NCBI RefSeq assembly: GCF_016906535.1
Contig: NC_057372.1
Location: 849,501 to 913,500 of the forward strand
DNA length: 64,000 nt
Reading direction: 5' to 3'
From: Rhizoctonia solani
Taxonomy: Eukaryota > Basidiomycota > Agaricomycetes > Cantharellales > Ceratobasidiaceae
Positions 51,633-63,480 of this stretch are shown piece after piece. The notes beneath the pieces are model-generated. The model ran no database searches. It was given only the letters and a program-made list of their open reading frames with translations, and had not been told where the DNA came from. The stretch's first letter is position 1. The number at the start of each line of letters is the position of its first letter. A program made the translations under genes and the position numbers.

Positions 51633-54600
51633 CTATCGGGGGCTAGATCCCCATACTGCATCCTCACTGGGACCACCAGCAAGATTAGTGGCAAGCGAAG
51701 AAACGACTGCAATTTCTTCCCTTGGCGGGAGATCGTCTCCGTGAACACTCAATTTTCGTGCCCCCTTGCTTTTGTCTTGGTCACTCTCTCCCTCCTCTTC
51801 CTCTTCATCCTCGTCTCCATCTTCCGCATCCTCGTCTTCATTATCTTCACCCCCCTCTTCTTCACTTCCCTCTTCTTCACTTCCCTCTTCACTCTCCTCT
51901 TCACTCTCCTCTTCACTCTCCTCTTCACTTTCGCTCTCCTCGCCACTTCCAGTAGCAGCATAAAATGCATCCAAATCTTGTCCTGTGAGCCCCTTTTCAG
52001 TACTCGGACCAGAGTTGTTCGTCGGGGTGAGTACAATCGGGGTGCGCCCTCCAGATCTAGGGGTTGGTACTCCATGACTTCCAATATTTCGAGAGGATAA
52101 GAATGTGGGTGCGGGTGGTGGCGCGGGCTTGTTATCATCCTTCATTGGACCAGTCAGCATTAGACCATTCATTAAATGCATTCAAGACTACCTCTGTATC
52201 ACGCAACTCCCCGTCTGTGGGTTCTTCGCACCAATCGGGAAATGGTCGACCAGTACCAGTACCGGTAAAATCGCGCATGCCAGTTACAAGAGACAGCGAT
52301 CCAAGGACTCTTGTGCTATCTATCCATCCTCGTCGTTGAGCAAGTATAACGATAGGATGTAGAGATGTATCCGACCTTGTTCCTTCCAGAGGGGTAGATC
52401 CACGACTCCGGCCTTTCCTTCAAATAACACCACTCTCACTTGTTCAGGTCTCAATACCACCCCGGATTCGCCTTCGGCCCCATCTTCTTCTCCCTCTTCC
52501 CCTTGGTTCTCTTCCAGCTTCAAGAATCCTCGAATAAGGCCGCCGATCCATCGCGCACGATCGCGCACATCGTAGCTCGTATCCCATCTTGCGAGCGCCA
52601 ATACATAAGATACCAGCTTTTGAAGAATAGGAGCATGAGGATTAAGCGTGATGAGTTTGGCCGCTAAAGTCAGAGTCGCCAACTTGGGTGCATCCAGCTA
52701 CGGGAATAAAATAAATTTAGTTGAAAAAACTGTAGCCATGTATGTGCTCAAACCAACCTCGGTCGTGAATCTTCTTGCCATAATCCTTAGCACATCAGGC
52801 ACCCATTCGGCGATTCCCTCAATCGCAAAAGGACTCCTTGACGCAGTCTCATTTACAAGGCCAGCGTACTGACCCACCAGCCATACAACACATGCCCTCG
52901 CCTCTGGGTGCTTGATGTCCTCGACTTGTCGGGCCAGGGTCTGAACAATTTCGATAATCGAAGTGTTCGACTGGGTTTGCAATAGGGCTCGTAAGGATAA
53001 GACCGATGCTGTCGCCGCCGTATCTACCAACCATGCATCCAATTCACCCACTTGAGTCTAGACAGACAAGACCAAGTTACCCACCGTCCCCTGAATCAGA
53101 CAAACTTAAAAGTGCGGCAACGCATTGCCCACTCGCATCAGGTACAGCCCTGGCACACCTCCCAATCGCGTCCGCCGCAGCACGGCCAAATCGTTCGTCT
53201 TCATCGTACGCGTAGTCCTGTTTTCGTAATTTGCGTTTCAGCGTATGTGTTAAGAAGCTTGATTATAGGTCAAGACAGCAATCGAACTCAGTTCGTTGGA
53301 TTCCCGTGTCAAACAAACCTTACGGTTGAGGGTTACCCGTCGGCGCAAAAATAGAGGAATTACGTACCTTGCACTCGTTTATGATTGAGCCTACATTGCT
53401 GGCATCCACTAATGCAAGTAGGATCCGAAGCTTGGAAATCTTTGCTGGCGGGGAATCGGACGCCCGAACGAAGAACCGCGTGAGGTATGGCTTGAGGAGG
53501 GACTACGGCAGTAATTATGCACGTGTGATTGGGTTTGTCGAGTATGTACAAGTTGGGAAGGGATACGTACGGGTTGTTCCTGAGCGATAACGCCCAGGTT
53601 TTCTACGACGACTCGTTCGATCTCCGTAGATAGATGTAACAAGCGCAATAGTGGGCTGAGTATTTTTGACCGATAAGAACTTGGGGCAAGGTACCAATGT
53701 ATGCGGGTAACGGATAGGACAACCTAAATTATTCTTATGAACGCAAATTCATATGAAGAGCGTAAACCTACTTACCGCAGGGTTCCGTGAATGAAGTAGA
53801 TTCTCGGAGCATTTCAAGAGTAGCAATAAATCGGGGTCTAGAGCCTCAAAGGATGTGCCGGGTGTATCCTCAAGGAACTTTTCTACGTCATTTTTAGACT
53901 TTACAGTTCTTCAAATAAGTCAACAGTCAATAACAAGTAAAACAATGTACTCACTTCACTACTCTTTCCAGCAAGGCCCCTTAGTCCCTCGACCGGCCTG
54001 CTAAGCATTGTTCTTGCATATCTTCCTAAAAGATCCAACAACTCAACCTGTCCCCATTCATCAGCATCAACAAGCACTTTGCACAGCTTTCTGTAGTGTG
54101 GATGTAAGAGCTCCAATTTATGGGGACATATGATGCTAAATGCGCGAGCAACTGCCCCAACCGAAAGAGAAGTATGGTTCTTCAGTAATAAATTGAGTGT
54201 CGATAGTAGTGTGCCGTGAAGTGAGGCGTCCAGTCTGTGTATGCCACGTCCAGATGAATCAGACTATTAAGAAGCATGTCAATCAAAGGTATTGGACACC
54301 CACGCATAGCACTTTGGAATAGCCAGGGCAGCTGCCTTGCGCACATAGGGACTGGGGTCAGTTGCACATTTCTTGATGCCCATTGCGACAACGTTTCCAG
54401 TCATGGGAACGCCGATTGCACTTAGCACCCGTAGTGCCATGGCGCGAATGAGAGGATTAGGGTCTGCTAGATCCTTCTGAAAGGTGTTGATGGATAAGAG
54501 AGTAAGGTCTGGCTCAGAAGCGGCGTGTCTGATCAAGTAGATATACACAAGTTTGCGGATCTCGAGGTTTGGGGATGCGACATTGAGCACAACCTGTGCG

Positions 54601-54943
54601 AAGAACTCGGAGACATTTCGTCCTTTAGAAACCAACTAGAGCGATCTTCGGTATTGTTAATGACAGATGTCCCAAATCCACTCACGGCAATGAGTCGCTT
54701 CATGGCGTCTAGTTTGTCACGGTCGCTATTCGATGTTAACTGTGTGGAAATCTGCTTGATCTTGTCCTCCGCCGAATCAAAGTATGAGGCATTGGCAGAC
54801 CGCCCGACAAGAGCCAAGTCTCTGGTGTGTTCAGAGAGCGACTCTTGAATTCGCATACCCAAACGGGACGCATTCTCCTGAATTGAGCTGAGGGCCATGG
54901 AGGAGGAGAAATGTGGGATATTACCACGTGCTTCGACAGCCAT
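51633..54943 (-). CDS. APL6: AP-3 complex beta subunit (adaptin)
   Basis: Large adaptin of the AP-3 clathrin-type adaptor that sorts cargo to the vacuole. Start MAVEARGNIPHFSSSMAL at 54943. The adaptin HEAT-repeat solenoid is clear: SAEDKIKQISTQLTSNSDRD, KLDAMKRLIALVSKGRNVSE, FFAQVVLNVASPNLEIRKLV, YIYLIRHAASEPDLTLLSIN, KDLADPNPLIRAMALRVLSA, KKCATDPSPYVRKAAALAIP, NLLLKNHTSLSVGAVARAFS, WGQVELLDLLGRYARTML. The rest of the trunk (53.9-52.3 kb) is interrupted by about ten introns, and the tail is a very acidic Glu/Ser/Asp hinge (near 51780-51950) typical of AP-3 beta hinges. Splices checked (LIA|LVS, CYA|LDA) are in frame. Ends at 51633 without an obvious ear domain. Confidence 0.88.
51887..51932. 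repeat. Short tandem repeat coding the acidic AP-3 hinge
   Basis: On the plus strand the 12-base unit CTCCTCTTCACT repeats about four times with few changes, inside a longer pyrimidine-rich stretch (51770-51950). On the minus strand it encodes Glu-Glu-Ser-Glu repeats of the hinge. Length variation is likely between strains. Confidence 0.6.
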
Positions 54944-55324
54944 TTGACTGATCTAAGGGCACGTGATTTAAATTGGGATTGGTTCCTCCCGATGAAGGGG
55001 ACTCGCGATCGCCATCCTGCGAATCGATCCATTGCCGCCCACCCGCCGTGCTTCGCTGAGTCAAGCATGGCGGTTGCAATGTCGACTCCTACGCCCTTGA
55101 ACAGGACTCCGACAATATCGCACCTGGGCTCCGAACTACCAGAACCATAGAGCCCTCATCTATTGCGACCTCCATACATCAACTGCTCTCCGTATCCATC
55201 GTTGGTAATTGGCAGCCACCCAGCCCACGTTTCCCCTGACCCTGCATGGTCAAACATACTGTATGTGCACGGTTTCTCAGCTAATTTTGCTCACTTATAA
55301 AACGGCGAGGATAGCACTAGTGCA
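54944..55324. other. Divergent spacer, 381 bp
   Basis: Between the start codons of APL6 (minus) and the coiled-coil hypothetical gene (plus). Minus-strand frames reaching 55068 are shadows of APL6 exon 1. Promoters for both genes expected; nothing else seen. Confidence 0.35.
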
Positions 55325-56100
55325 ATGAACGGAAGCCCTGTCTCAAACCAGGCGCCAGAACAAGAAAGAGTCCAGCCTCTGGCCAAGAAAAAGTCCAAGC
55401 GGCCATCTCGTACACTTGAACTGCCTTTCATACCGTCCGATTCACACAAAGACGTGTCCTCTACTATGTCCCCCTCCCCGACGACCACCCGCCGCCGCGC
55501 CACGCTGACTCCGTACCAGGCCTGGCGGCACGCAACGGACAGTTTTTTCCCTCCAGATCCTTACGTTCACGACGAGTGGACACACTGTAGCGAGGAGGTA
55601 TCCAGGAGGTCTCATCCGACTCTAGTGTTACTTCCAAATCAACTACTCTCAATTCAAACGATGTTCTAACCCCTGCCTCATCTGGGGCTTGCATTTCTAC
55701 TACACCGTACACAACACCGACGTCTGGATCCCGCTCGAGGTCAGGTTCATACACAGGGGTTCACTACTCGACGGCACATCGCCGCGTACCCTCTTCACCT
55801 TCCTTCCGCTCGACCCTCACACTCGCGCCACACACCTACTTCGACCGGCCCCCCTCTCCATCTTCTTCAGTGAGCTCCCGCTGTAGTGAACCCCCTGTGA
55901 GCGCCGGTCTCAGCCTTTCCGAACTCCTAGCGAGTACAAATACTGGCTCATTCGGCGAACAGCCAGATGATGAGGTCGAAGGACTTGCCCGGAGGGAGAC
56001 ACAGCGTGAGGAACGCAAGCAAGCAATGAGGGAACGTCACGCAGCAATCCGGGAACGTAGAGAGCGCGAGAAGTGGGCCAAGGCTCAAACGCGCTGCTGA
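55325..56100 (+). CDS. Hypothetical protein with C-terminal basic coiled coil
   Basis: Not recognised. N-terminal part: MNGSPVSNQAPEQERV, a basic patch LAKKKSKRPSRT, then TPYQAWRHATDSFFPPDPYV. After one apparent missing base near 55606, the frame continues EVSSDSSVTSKSTTLNSNDV and a Ser/Thr/Pro/Tyr-rich region. It ends with SAGLSLSELLASTNTGSFGE and a strongly charged helix, RRETQREERKQAMRERHAAI, RERREREKWAKAQ, predicted coiled coil. The frame change falls at TCCAGGAGG and no splice donor/acceptor pair explains it. Probably a cytoskeletal or nuclear accessory protein; no function assigned. Confidence 0.5.
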
Positions 56101-58640
56101 ACCGAATTCGACAACGTGCCGGGCGGCGTTCACCGGTATCCTTACCATGCACTGTATTCATTTCCTCTTTCGGGTCATAAGGTTATCAGATTTCACGCAA
56201 GGGGGGTTGACTTCATGAGACTACTACTCCAAGTCGATCTGTGCGAAGTATGAGGTGGCATATACGCAGTTTTTTTTTCTTTTCGTCTTACTCTCACTCT
56301 TGATCCATCATCGCATGCTTTTCCTTTAGGACTGGGGTAGCTTTAGTCTTTATATTTCCATTTACCTAAATCGTTGTCAATTCGTCCCTGGCCCTTCTTA
56401 CTTCAGCTCCGCTACGATCCCTACATCTCCCTCGCACTGTACCATACGCATACAATCTGTCTCATTTCATTATATCGATTTGTAGGCACGCTCAATTGTA
56501 CATCGTTAGTATCTTCATGTCGTAAACCTGTCCTGCCAAGGTTAATCAATCATCGGCTGTGTCTTTGGGCATAAGAACTTGTGGCGGAGTGTCACCTAAT
56601 CCAAACTTCGGCATCTCTAGCCAATCGACCCACTCGGTACGCCCAAAGGAAATGCACACGCTCCAACGGAAGAGACCCTATCTTTTCTTACCGGGGAAAC
56701 CAATCTGGGACTTTGAATCGGGCCTCTGCCTGGATGCTTTAAGGAAACCATAAGATAGACCAAACAGGTATCTCATCAAGCCCTGCAACATCAGGCCTGA
56801 TTGGTACTTCCGGGATATGTATAGGCTCGCACACAAAACGTTAGACCCCCCCTATCCTGACAATCGTGGTTTATCGCATAAACTTATATCTTACTGGGAT
56901 CAAATCGAGGAGCATATATATGAATCAAATGATATCCCGGAAATATATTGTAACGTATCTTTGTCTCAGTCATTGCGATTTGACGTCTGAAGTTTCGTTC
57001 TGCACGTGGTGAGCCGTGAGTATTATGTTTGGCGATCGTCACCATATATACTCTCGGTTTTACTTGATTGTTTTCTGATGCGTCGTTCGCTAGAATTATG
57101 AGGTTGATCTTCAAGAGAGTAATGATAGGGTATATGTGAGACACGACCGCGTTTGAGATGAATAGGCTGAAGTATCAAGTACTGAAATGTTGATATCTGT
57201 ACAGGTGTACTTGCTTGCTGTACGTATATGCTGAATATTACATCACCCACAGCAACAGTTACTATTCGGCACATCAGCCTAGGCCTCTCTTGTCACATAG
57301 ACAGGTTTTCGTGTACTCGTTCCTGAGAATTTAGGTCGATGTGAGGCAATTGGTCCGCCCTGATATGGCTATTGGTTGTATCACTTCCGTAACCACCCGC
57401 TCTCCCAGGTAAGGAACCTCATGTGATTATATCTGTAAGATCGTGTCAATAACCCGCGTAGATTTCATTCGAACTAATTTTTGATGACGCATCCGAAAGT
57501 TAACCATACATGTAATTAGAGCTTAAATGTATATAAAAGATGGGGAGGGTTATAACACGCTGTGTAGATTTATAGCCAGGTGGTACACAGGCCACCGTGA
57601 GCGCGCTCATTTGTGTTATCCTGATTAGCGTGCTTAACGAGTGGCAATAATAATAAGCTTTTTTCGATATGGCGGACTCCGAATTCAAACCCCATCTGAC
57701 TTCTCTAAGATTCGTTTGAACTGAAGAACTTCCACAAAGGTTTGTGTACATAATCCCACGAAAAATACTTAATTCCTTTAAGCTTTCGATTGTGCGACAT
57801 GTAATAGCGACTCAAGAGTTTAATCTACACGCTTCTATTTGGTACTAGCGGTACTCACGATGGCTCTCCGTTGGGTTCTGAATGATGAAATGATTGAAAC
57901 TGCAATTAACGGGGACCCCGAAATTTAATACTAGCCACAAAAGAATTTATTGATACAGGCGTCATAATTACAGGATTTACTGTATAGATTTTGAACAATC
58001 ATCTGAGTTTATGCATTCCTTGTAAACACCCAAACTTGAATAAACGTCAACGAAGGGGGGGAGGGCGACCGAAGAGAACGGGAAACAAATGGAATCAGCC
58101 ATGTTCATTAGATTGTCACCTGGGCCAAACAAGACATTTAAGATTTTTTGGTCGCCTGAAATCTGGCACAGCCTGAAGCGGCGAAGGAAAAGAGAGGGGC
58201 AATGGAGAGAAAGTATTTATGGCACACAAATGGCAAACTCACGAATGGACTTCTTCTTTCAATATTGAAGCAGAGCACCCCAATTCATACCTCCAAACAT
58301 ATCCTTAATTCATGGTAATTTGGTTATACAGAAGCTATCAAAGTCTGAGGTAAACGGCCATGCAGAGTGAGTAGTAGTAATCGGTGTGGCCACATAATTA
58401 TTAATCTAATATTAAGCCAGTCACACAACGTAAGAAACAATGCTGACGACGAAGGAATATCAATACCCTGGTATCACCCTGGTATCGACTTGTATTACTG
58501 ATTCCCATATCGAAGTAACGAAGCTGTATCAAGTCGGAAACTCTTTTTAAATAAAGCGCGCGTATCATTTTAACATAAGGCAAGGTGATAGTGTACATTA
58601 ATCAAAGGCCATACATTTAGAAACGCCTCAAATTCCAAGT
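56101..58640. other. Gene-poor region, 2.54 kb
   Basis: No open frame with recognisable content on either strand; the longest (about 80 residues) have no splice or domain support. AT-rich, with no obvious terminal repeats, transposase remnant or tRNA by eye. The left part is the 3' side of the coiled-coil gene and the right end is the 3' side of the CAP gene. Confidence 0.4.
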
Positions 58641-59461
58641 TCACTTCTGAACGTTTTGGCTATTAAATAAGTCAGTTCAAGTTGGCTACCAATCTGGGTA
58701 CTTGAAACAGTTACTAACGGAAATTGCCCAATGACATTCCCAGCCGGGCTGTAGTGGCAAACATAGTAGTTGGCAACCTGATTTAATGATCAGTAAAATA
58801 AGGTGCAGGCAATGTACACCGAAGCCATATTACTCACGCCCTATATTAACACGATTAGCTTTGTTTCCTCTGGTAAGAGTACAAGGAACACCGCTCACGT
58901 ATTTAGGGTCGAAAATGGTTCCCGGTGCGCATTGCTTCAGAGCGCATCCAAGTTTAGTGGTTCCCTTCCAGACAACTTGGGTCCAGTGCGAAGGCTGAGG
59001 ATTTCCCGAGTTATAGTCCTCTTTATACGAAGTCAGTGCGCCGAAGCAGAGTACTCAAGGGGCACGCACTCGATTCAGCATTCCATGCCCCAACCGCGGC
59101 ACCGGCTGTCGGATTTCCGGTTCCAGCGTATAGATTCTGCCCCGATTGGCTATGCTGAATGAAGTGATGATCCGTAAGAGACAAGTTCAATGAGTACTCT
59201 ATATGGTAAACTTACTTGGAACTTGCATTGATTGGCCCAGGCTTGTGCAGACGATGCGAGACTGTTATCCCAAACAAGCGCTTTGGCACCGTGTTTGGCG
59301 CGTTCATTGTTGTGCGCAGTGAGGTAATCTTGTGGTACGGCACGGGCAGAGAGAAGATGGGTGCCAGTCATATTGACGTTGGAGACTTCGTCACGCCAGT
59401 GGGCCGAGGCAGAACTGGCAACAGCAACGAGTGTGATGACAGCGGCAGCGAGGCGAACCAT
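58641..59461 (-). CDS. Secreted CAP/SCP (PR-1-like) protein
   Basis: Six exons (59216-59461, 59070-59154, 58899-59020, 58838-58840, 58719-58777, 58641-58659) sum to 534 bases, giving 177 residues. Signal peptide MVRLAAAVITLVAVASSASA, then the CAP domain: DYLTAHNNERAKHGAKALVW, SLASSAQAWANQCKFQHSQS, GQNLYAGTGNP, NPQPSHWTQVVWKGTTKLGC (CAP signature), KQCAPGTIFDPKYG, NYYVCHYSPAGNVIGQFPQN. These proteins bind sterols or small lipids and are secreted. Exon 4 is a proposed 3-nt microexon (GGC, Gly) between two well-formed introns; skipping it would still keep the frame but drop the conserved Gly of PKYG. Conserved Cys residues are in place. Confidence 0.88.
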
Positions 59462-61595
59462 TGTGAATATCGGTGAAGATGCTAAAGTTTATATGAAAAG
59501 GTATTCAATGTTGTTTGATGCTCATACTGTTGGCTTTGGCTCCTTTTTATAACGTAGAAGATATTCGAGAGAGGCTGGTTTATGGAAATCGTGGACAGGC
59601 AGCCCCATCCGCCACAACAGTTGCAGCCGACTCAAGCGACCTGATGCGAGCGCCCAAGTACCATGGACTTATGGATCGGCAATCCTGAGACACTCATTTG
59701 GGATACGGATAAAGGATTCCCTCAAGGCTCGGAACAAGCGAGGCTCGCCGAACCGCCCGAACGAGTCAGCGGATCCCCAGATGTGATTGGCGAAGCAAAT
59801 ATTGGTGGTATACCCGGGGTATATGGACACATATCCATATGTATCAGCGCAACTAGTGATTTTTTACATCATAGAAACACTACCTGTGGTGGATTACACT
59901 ATCTCCAGGAAACGTCTTGCTATGATAAATTTGTCATGCGGCCTTGATGGCTTGATCAACATTTTGATCGACGCTCGAGCATATAACTCAGGGCGAATCC
60001 GAAGAGTAGGAATTGACCCACACCATTCACAAAATCCCTTACGTACATACATGATATTTGTGAAATATTTGGAAGGCTATTGAATTAGAGTGTATAAAAT
60101 TCACTTCCAAAGGCAGGAAGTATATCAATAAACCTCGCCGGACAAGCCGGGGTGAGTGGACGTAGGGGATCCGCCGCTTAGATGGAAAGGATATACATAC
60201 GGTTTACAAGCAAATATTACAATTCAGTCACTATAAAAGTTCAGTGGCAAACCAAGACAAGATTACAACGAAGAACTTTAAACTCCTGGCTGTACAATAC
60301 ATGCAAGTAAGTATAGAATTTGAAGTGATATTTGGTTCTTGGCGGTGACTTTGGCGGTACTATGTAAATTTTAATTTAACGAAGCCAGACCTATGAAGTT
60401 TTACACCCTCGATGCCACTGGCCCTTAAGGTAAGTGCCCCACCTACTTCTGACGTTGGAGTAGGGCGGCTGAACCTTTTCTCGTCAACAGAATAGCGGAA
60501 TAGTCGTGGTATTGTGCCGTTCTGAGTGGCAATGGCCCAGCAGAGTGCTTCAGGAGATTGCATAGTTGACAGTACAATAAGACTGGGGTGCAATGTTTGT
60601 TTATCTGCCACCTCCCCTTTAGTTGAAACTATATGCACATTCATTAATGCTAACACAATATTGCTTACACTGGCCCGGCCAGGGTGGAAGATTCATACCC
60701 CTCCGCCAGCAATGCAAAAGTCTTATTGGTTAAAGGGATTTACCATCTGTCACTCCTAGTTTATAAGTATTTGAGTCGGGATCGGAGGGTTAACGCAGAT
60801 ACAACCTATCGTAATGACATTAAAATTCACAAGACGGCGTACATCTGTGCTCCCTTGCAAAAGTCATCTCAAAATGGTTTACGAAGTATTGAGCCAGCAT
60901 GGTGAACACTTAAGGCAAGGAAAGTCCACATCCTATCCGAATTTCGTCAGGAAACTGCACCCCAAAGCCAAGAATCTATGAACTGACGGAGGACAAGTAC
61001 GGTCTGAGGATGCGAGATTGTGAGAGAGTGGCTAAATTATACCAACACCCCGCCTGTAAGGCTGGGGTTTGGGGCCGGGAATATCCAGGTTTGGAGGTTC
61101 CGCCATACAAGACAAAAATTGGATAACAGAAGCGTTGGCAGTGAGCAAAAAAGTGAAAATTAGTATCAAACATGCTCTTGCCGTACGGTTTGATATAGTA
61201 ACCACAATTGTTTGAGAAAACGTGGACCTAGTCTCTTGCAGCTGGTACAAGAAGCACAAAGGTAAACTGACACATACGTGGAGGCCCATAAAAGAGACAT
61301 TTAAGTAACGCTAATCAAACCTATTAACTACTTCTTACATGAAGTTGTCATATATGAACTTGGATATCATAAGTTCGTATCATGCTTGTATGCGTGGAGC
61401 TGACTAAATTCAAATGCAAGTGGAGCTGTATGTCATTCCAGCGCTTGGTCTTAAGCGCCAAGGGTTCACGGCATGGTAATTCACACCTGATCCGCACGAG
61501 CTGCCGACCACAGCACACCGGCAGTCCACTGTTTTGAGTCAAACCCATAAACCAGTATACTGTAGTATATTTTCAACACAAACATTGGATACAAC
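59462..61595. other. Gene-poor region, 2.13 kb
   Basis: Contains the CAP-gene promoter and the VTT-gene promoter. One minus-strand frame, 60360-60656, is listed separately as a possible fragment. Otherwise no recognisable gene, repeat or RNA. Confidence 0.35.
60360..60656 (-). CDS. Possible small hypothetical protein or 3' exon
   Basis: An open stretch of about 85 residues after a plausible acceptor (ATATAG) near 60630: LHPSLIVLSTMQSPEALCWA, TQNGTIPRLFRYSVDEKRFS, GGALTLRASGIEGVKLHRSG. It reads like real protein but I recognise no family, and upstream exons could not be resolved (KTFALLAEGYESSTLAGP near 60680-60720 is a candidate). Confidence 0.25.
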   Translation of the reverse strand: MLALMNVHIVSTKGEVADKQTLHPSLIVLSTMQSPEALCWAIATQNGTIPRLFRYSVDEKRFSRPTPTSEVGGALTLRASGIEGVKLHRSGFVKLKFT

Positions 61596-63480
61596 ATGCC
61601 TCCTGAGGTTCAAGCACAACCACCGGCCAATGTCAACGACTCAGAGGGACCCAGGAAACCTTTGAACGGGAGCCCGTCTTTATATTCACTTCGCACTATT
61701 CCTGTGGCCTCTGCTCCGCATTCTCCTACTTCACCTCGCCTAGAAGAGCTCGCTCATGTGTCCAACGAAACAACTTCACTACTATCCGCATCGGGCAACC
61801 AGAGGACATACACTGGCTTGCCAAATACATGCCTGCTCTCGATCCGGACGCTCGCAAGCTGGTCTTCCGCGCTGGGTTAAAGGTTCTCCTGTTGTTTGTT
61901 GTGGGAAGCATCCTACTCGGAGGGACGTTGTGGGTTGCTCTGCCGACACTAGACGAGTGAGTTCATTTAATGCATTACCAAAGCGAGCTAATGCATCTGG
62001 TAAATAGGGCTGATAGACCTATGCTACGCATTCCTAAATCGTTTACCCAACTACAAGATCTCAATACCTTGCTTAAGAAGTACAGGGATGTATATCCCTA
62101 TAGAATTTTTAGTACGTGAAATGGGTGGCCCCTATTCTTCGGGCATATCCGTATTACTAGCTACTGACCACGTTACGTCCTATTCATAGTATGCTATACA
62201 ATCACCTACCTATAGTGCGTGCATCCCATTCTCCTCTCACCATCACCCATAGTCGTAGTACTTTCCCCATTCTATCTCACTCGAGAATGAAACTGACCCT
62301 GCTTCCCCACCTGCTGTTTGCCGATGGACTTCCTTCGCCTCGTCACTCGCCTGTTCATCTCGCGTTGTTCTGCGCGACAGTCTTCAAGCCTTTTCTCTCC
62401 CTGGGTCTATGTACCTGTCAATCCTCGGTGGAGCGGTCTGGGGCGTCCCTCGAGCGTTACCCTTGGCATGCTCGGTGAGTCAATTACGTGACGTGATTCA
62501 AGACGGTGGCTCATCCAAGAGATTGGAGGTAGTGCGTCGCGACCGGTGCAACCCTATGCTACTTGATTAGCGCTGCTCTGGGACCAGCATTACTCGCTGT
62601 GCCCAGCTGGCGCGCACGGCTCGATACATGGTCTGAGAAGATCGAGTCCCAGAGGGAAAATCTCATGAGTTATCTTATTGTCATCAGGTGAGGATGAGTT
62701 TCCAAGCGCACTGCCTTGAGGCTTGTATTTAATCATTTATCTGTTCCCATAATTAGAATTGCACCTTTCCCGCCTCATTGGGTAGTCAATGTTTTGTGTC
62801 CTCATGTAGGCATAGGAATCCCTCGCTTTTGGATATCCACGTTTTTTGGCATCATGGGTGTCAGCGTGATCCATACCACAATTGGTGGTAAGTTTAATTT
62901 CCCATTTTTATTTGTGTTTCCTTTTTTCTCTCTCTATACACCAATGGGGCTGGGCAATCGGAACGGACATATTCGACACCTGGGGAGATTCGCGACTCTG
63001 TAGCGGGGCTGTTTAGGCTTTTTGGACCTATCACATGTTTTGGAATCGCGGCTTGACCTCCACTGGACAAACCTCTCGATTTGGGTACCTTTTCCGAGGC
63101 ACTTCATTGGCTGAAGGGTCGGTTATTATTCCCCATATCTTTGACTTTATATGGAATGTAGACAATATGTCTTTGGAGACACGAGGTGAGCCTTCAGTTT
63201 CTGTGGTATATTTTGAAATCTGGTACCTTCGGAATGCTGGTCGTGCTTTATGCGATTGGAGAACGACCAAGGATGGTTAGCGTTGGATCATTAGACAATT
63301 TCAGGTCGTTGGGAAATAGACGATGTATATTTACGTCGACGATGATTTTCAGGGTGCTCGTTCGCCAATTGATGTTTCAATTGACTGACGGAGTCTCTAA
63401 CTTTTAGGTGCCAAAGTGCCTGTTCGCGATGAGCCGCTGTATAGGCCTTCAGGATTAAGAAGAGTTGGTGTGTATATTTT
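61596..63480 (+). CDS. VTT-domain (TMEM41/Tvp38-like) membrane protein
   Basis: SNARE-associated Golgi/VTT superfamily protein. Disordered N-terminus (MPPEVQAQPPANVNDSEGPR), a first hydrophobic segment (VLLLFVVGSILLGGTLWVAL), FTQLQDLNTLLKKYRDVYPY, then the VTT core: YLQAFSLPGSMYLSILGGAV, WGVPRALPLACS, CVATGATLCYLISAALGPAL, WSEKIESQRENLMSYLIVIR, IAPFPPHWVVNVLCPHVGIG, IPRFWISTFFGIMGVSVIHT. The order and spacing match TMEM41-type phospholipid scramblases of the ER. One base is missing near 61791 (SAS|GQPEDIHWLAKYMP). The 3' end is uncertain: after TTIGG the exons near 63190-63270 (KSGTFGMLVVLYAIGERPRM) and 63410-63470 probably continue it. Confidence 0.75.

Noticed and set aside
51722..51963. 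Plus-strand Ser/Pro/Leu-rich frames opposite the AP-3 hinge
   Set aside because: They are antisense shadows of the Glu/Ser repeat.
56101..58640. Possible transposon or tRNA in the gene-poor stretch
   Set aside because: No transposase or reverse-transcriptase motif, no terminal repeats and no tRNA-like A/B box arrangement found by eye; a tRNAscan or repeat-library search would be decisive.
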